From NCBI GenBank assembly GCA_963974265.1, contig CAXBDR010000212.1:1-8239 (forward strand): 8,239 nt of DNA, given 5' to 3'. This stretch comes from CAISIP01 sp963974265 (GTDB taxonomy: Bacteria > Pseudomonadota > Gammaproteobacteria > Burkholderiales > Burkholderiaceae_C). Below, piece after piece: positions 6,349-8,239 of this stretch. Position numbers and translations under genes: made by a program. The notes below the pieces were generated by a model. That model had not been told where the DNA came from. It ran no database searches and saw nothing but the letters and a program-made list of their open reading frames with translations. Each line of letters opens with the position of its first letter. Position 1 is the first letter of the stretch.

Positions 6349-8239
6349 ATGCCGTTGTCGCACTGGATCGGCCGCCTGGCGATGAAACCCTTTGGCAATG
6401 CCCTGCCGCCGATGGGCGACACCGAACGGGTCGCACTGGAGGCCGGCACGGTCGGATTCGAAGGCCAGCTGTTTGCCGGCCGCCCGGATTTCGACGTGCT
6501 CGCCGCGACCGGGCCCAACCACCTGACGCAGGCCGAGCAGTCCTTCCTGGACCACGAGGTGCGCAGCTTGATCGCGATGCTCGATGATCACGCGATCGAC
6601 CAGGCGCGCGACCTGCCGCCCGCGGTCTGGCAGTACATGCGCGACAAGCGTTTCTTCGGCATGATCATTCCGCAGGAATTCGGCGGCCTGGGCTTCGGGC
6701 ATTTCGCGCACGCGGCCGTCGTGACCCGGATCGCCACCGTCAACGTGGCGGCGGCGGTCACGGTCATGGTGCCCAATTCACTGGGCCCGGGCGAGTTGCT
6801 GCAGCACTACGGCACCGAGGTCCAGAAGCAGCACTACCTGCCGCGCCTGGCCGATGGCCGCGACCTGCCATGTTTCGGCCTGACTTCGCCGTATGCCGGC
6901 TCGGACGCCGCATCGATCCCCGACCGGGGCGTGCTGACCGAGCGCGTCATCGACGGCAAGCCGGTACGGGGTTTCCTGGTGCAGTTCGACAAGCGTTACA
7001 TCACGCTGGCGCCGGTGGCCACGGTGGTCGGGCTGGCATTCCATGCCGTCGACCCTTTGCGTCCGGAAGGCGAACGCGAGCTGGGCATCACCTGTGCGTT
7101 GTTGCCGGTGCCCACCGAGGGCATGGACATCGGCAGCCGGCACCGGCCCATGAACTCGGCCTTCATGAACGGTCCGATCCGCGGCAAGGACGTGTTCGTG
7201 CCGATGGACTGGGTGATCGGCGGCGAGCCCATGGTGGGCCAGGGCTGGCGCATGCTGATGGAGAGCCTGGCCGCGGGACGGGCGATCTCGCTGCCGGCAC
7301 TGGGCGCGGCGCTGCAGCAGACCTCGGTGTTCGTGACCGTGGGATACGGCCGCATCCGCGAACAGTTCGGCCTGCAGATCAGCCGTTTCCACGCGGTGGC
7401 CGAACGCATCGCGCGCATGGCGGTGGAGCTTTATGCCAGCGATGCCGCGCGGCGCTACACCGCGGCGGTGCTGGACCAGGGCGAGCGGCCCAGCGTGGCC
7501 AGCGCCATCCTGAAGGTCCACCTGACCGAGGCGGGCCGGCGTGCGATCAACGACGGCATGGACATCCTGGGGGGCAAGGGCATCATCGCCGGGCCGAAGA
7601 ACCTGCTCGGCGTGGCCTACCGCCACGCGCCGATCGCGATCACGGTGGAGGGTGCCAACATCCTGACCCGGGCGCTGATCATCTTCGGGCAGGGGGCCTT
7701 GCGGTGCCATCCCTTCGTGCTGGACGAGATGAATGCCGTGCAGGCGCGCGACGCGTCCGCGCTGGGGGCGGCACTGCTCGGGCATGGCGGCCATGTGCTG
7801 CGCAACCTGGGTGCCTGCCTGTGGCATCCGCGCGCGCTCGGCACGCCGCCGCCGGAGCTGGCCGACGAGGCGCGCCTGATCGCGCGGGTATCGGCCAAAT
7901 ACGCGCTCATGGCCGACCTGGCGATGGGCCTGCTCGGCGGGCGGCTCAAGCGCATGGAGCTGTTGTCGGCCCGCCTGGGCGACGTGTTGTCGCACCTGTA
8001 CATGGCCAGCGCATCCGTGTGGCGTTACCAGGTGGAGGCCGACCCGGCCATGTTGCCATTCGCACGCGCGGCGATCCGGGTGCAACTCGATCTTGCCGCG
8101 GCCACCTTGCGCGACCTCGTGGCGAACCTGCCGTCGCGTGCGCTGCACATCGTCGCGCCGCTGCTGCTGCGGGGTACCAACCACCTCGCGCCGCTGCGCG
8201 ACAAGGACCTGATTGCTCTGTCGGACGCGCTGCGCGAGA
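6349..8239 (+). CDS. fadE: FadE (YafH)-type acyl-CoA dehydrogenase, 3' end beyond window
   Basis: This flavoprotein catalyses the first, FAD-dependent oxidation of acyl-CoA to trans-2-enoyl-CoA in fatty acid beta-oxidation. The frame is open for 630 codons and runs off the window; E. coli FadE is about 814 aa, so roughly the last 110-120 residues are missing. Recalled E. coli FadE aligns almost throughout. Shared blocks include PNSLGPGELLQHYG (142-155), TSP-AGSD (179-186), KRYITLAP (215-222), RGKDVFVP (278-285), the FAD-side R-EQFG (337-341), GGKGI (408-412) and ITVEGANILTR (431-441). Glu434 of VEGANILTR is at the position of the catalytic base in the acyl-CoA dehydrogenase superfamily. A strong AAGGAG site supports ATG6349. 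The frame upstream is closed by a stop at 6286 and encodes no hydrophobic stretch, so the membrane-associated N-terminus of about 70 residues in E. coli FadE is absent. A possible own promoter lies in the 180-nt gap after the mscS gene. Confidence 0.95.
   Translation, partial: MPLSHWIGRLAMKPFGNALPPMGDTERVALEAGTVGFEGQLFAGRPDFDVLAATGPNHLTQAEQSFLDHEVRSLIAMLDDHAIDQARDLPPAVWQYMRDKRFFGMIIPQEFGGLGFGHFAHAAVVTRIATVNVAAAVTVMVPNSLGPGELLQHYGTEVQKQHYLPRLADGRDLPCFGLTSPYAGSDAASIPDRGVLTERVIDGKPVRGFLVQFDKRYITLAPVATVVGLAFHAVDPLRPEGERELGITCALLPVPTEGMDIGSRHRPMNSAFMNGPIRGKDVFVPMDWVIGGEPMVGQGWRMLMESLAAGRAISLPALGAALQQTSVFVTVGYGRIREQFGLQISRFHAVAERIARMAVELYASDAARRYTAAVLDQGERPSVASAILKVHLTEAGRRAINDGMDILGGKGIIAGPKNLLGVAYRHAPIAITVEGANILTRALIIFGQGALRCHPFVLDEMNAVQARDASALGAALLGHGGHVLRNLGACLWHPRALGTPPPELADEARLIARVSAKYALMADLAMGLLGGRLKRMELLSARLGDVLSHLYMASASVWRYQVEADPAMLPFARAAIRVQLDLAAATLRDLVANLPSRALHIVAPLLLRGTNHLAPLRDKDLIALSDALRE

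Noticed and set aside
5182..6711. Antisense open frame (509 codons) across the mscS gene, the spacer and the start of fadE
   Set aside because: It crosses two well-supported genes and their spacer and has low-complexity composition; the real starts and stops on the + strand explain the DNA.
6778..8184. Antisense open frame (468 codons) opposite fadE
   Set aside because: The + strand frame matches FadE motif by motif over the entire stretch; the antisense product is compositionally odd.

Overview
The window is a G+C-rich (roughly two thirds by eye), gene-dense stretch with every recognisable gene on the + strand. The closest matches I know are gammaproteobacterial: an AlgC-type phosphomannomutase/phosphoglucomutase, a long FadE (YafH)-type acyl-CoA dehydrogenase, a YfbS-like SLC13 permease with TrkA-C domains, and an MgtE with a GGIAGSQ loop. 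A high-GC member such as a xanthomonad or chromatialean relative is plausible, but there is no rRNA or other marker to fix the lineage.

Layout: (1) 2-43 is the last 13 codons of an unidentified upstream gene. (2) 44-137 is a short spacer with a small hairpin and a TACAAT -10-like box. (3) 138-1520 encodes a complete phosphohexomutase of 460 aa with all its catalytic motifs. (4) 1585-3570 encodes an SLC13 permease whose two RCK_C domains are separated by an Ala/Asp-rich linker. (5) 3570-5231 encodes an MgtE-family magnesium transporter that starts inside the permease stop codon (TGATG) and carries a tandemly duplicated piece of its N domain. (6) 5272-6168 encodes a small MscS-type mechanosensitive channel. 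(7) 6169-6348 is the longest spacer and holds a hairpin and a strong ribosome binding site. (8) 6349 to the window end encodes a FadE-type acyl-CoA dehydrogenase, truncated by the window edge after 630 codons.

How the genes fit together: the permease, Mg transporter and channel are packed tightly enough (1-nt overlap, then a 40-nt gap) to be one transcript. They would form a small ion and osmotic homeostasis module, with two of the three carrying cytosolic ligand-sensing domains (RCK_C, and MgtE N plus CBS). The phosphohexomutase supplies mannose-1-P and glucose-1-P for surface polysaccharide. It lies 64 nt upstream and may or may not be cotranscribed. The fatty-acid gene looks independently expressed.

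I see no CRISPR array, tRNA, rRNA, insertion sequence, phage gene or defence system. I do not think the window holds an undescribed system. The most notable points are the MgtE N-domain duplication with a possible internal start, and a FadE without its usual N-terminal membrane segment.
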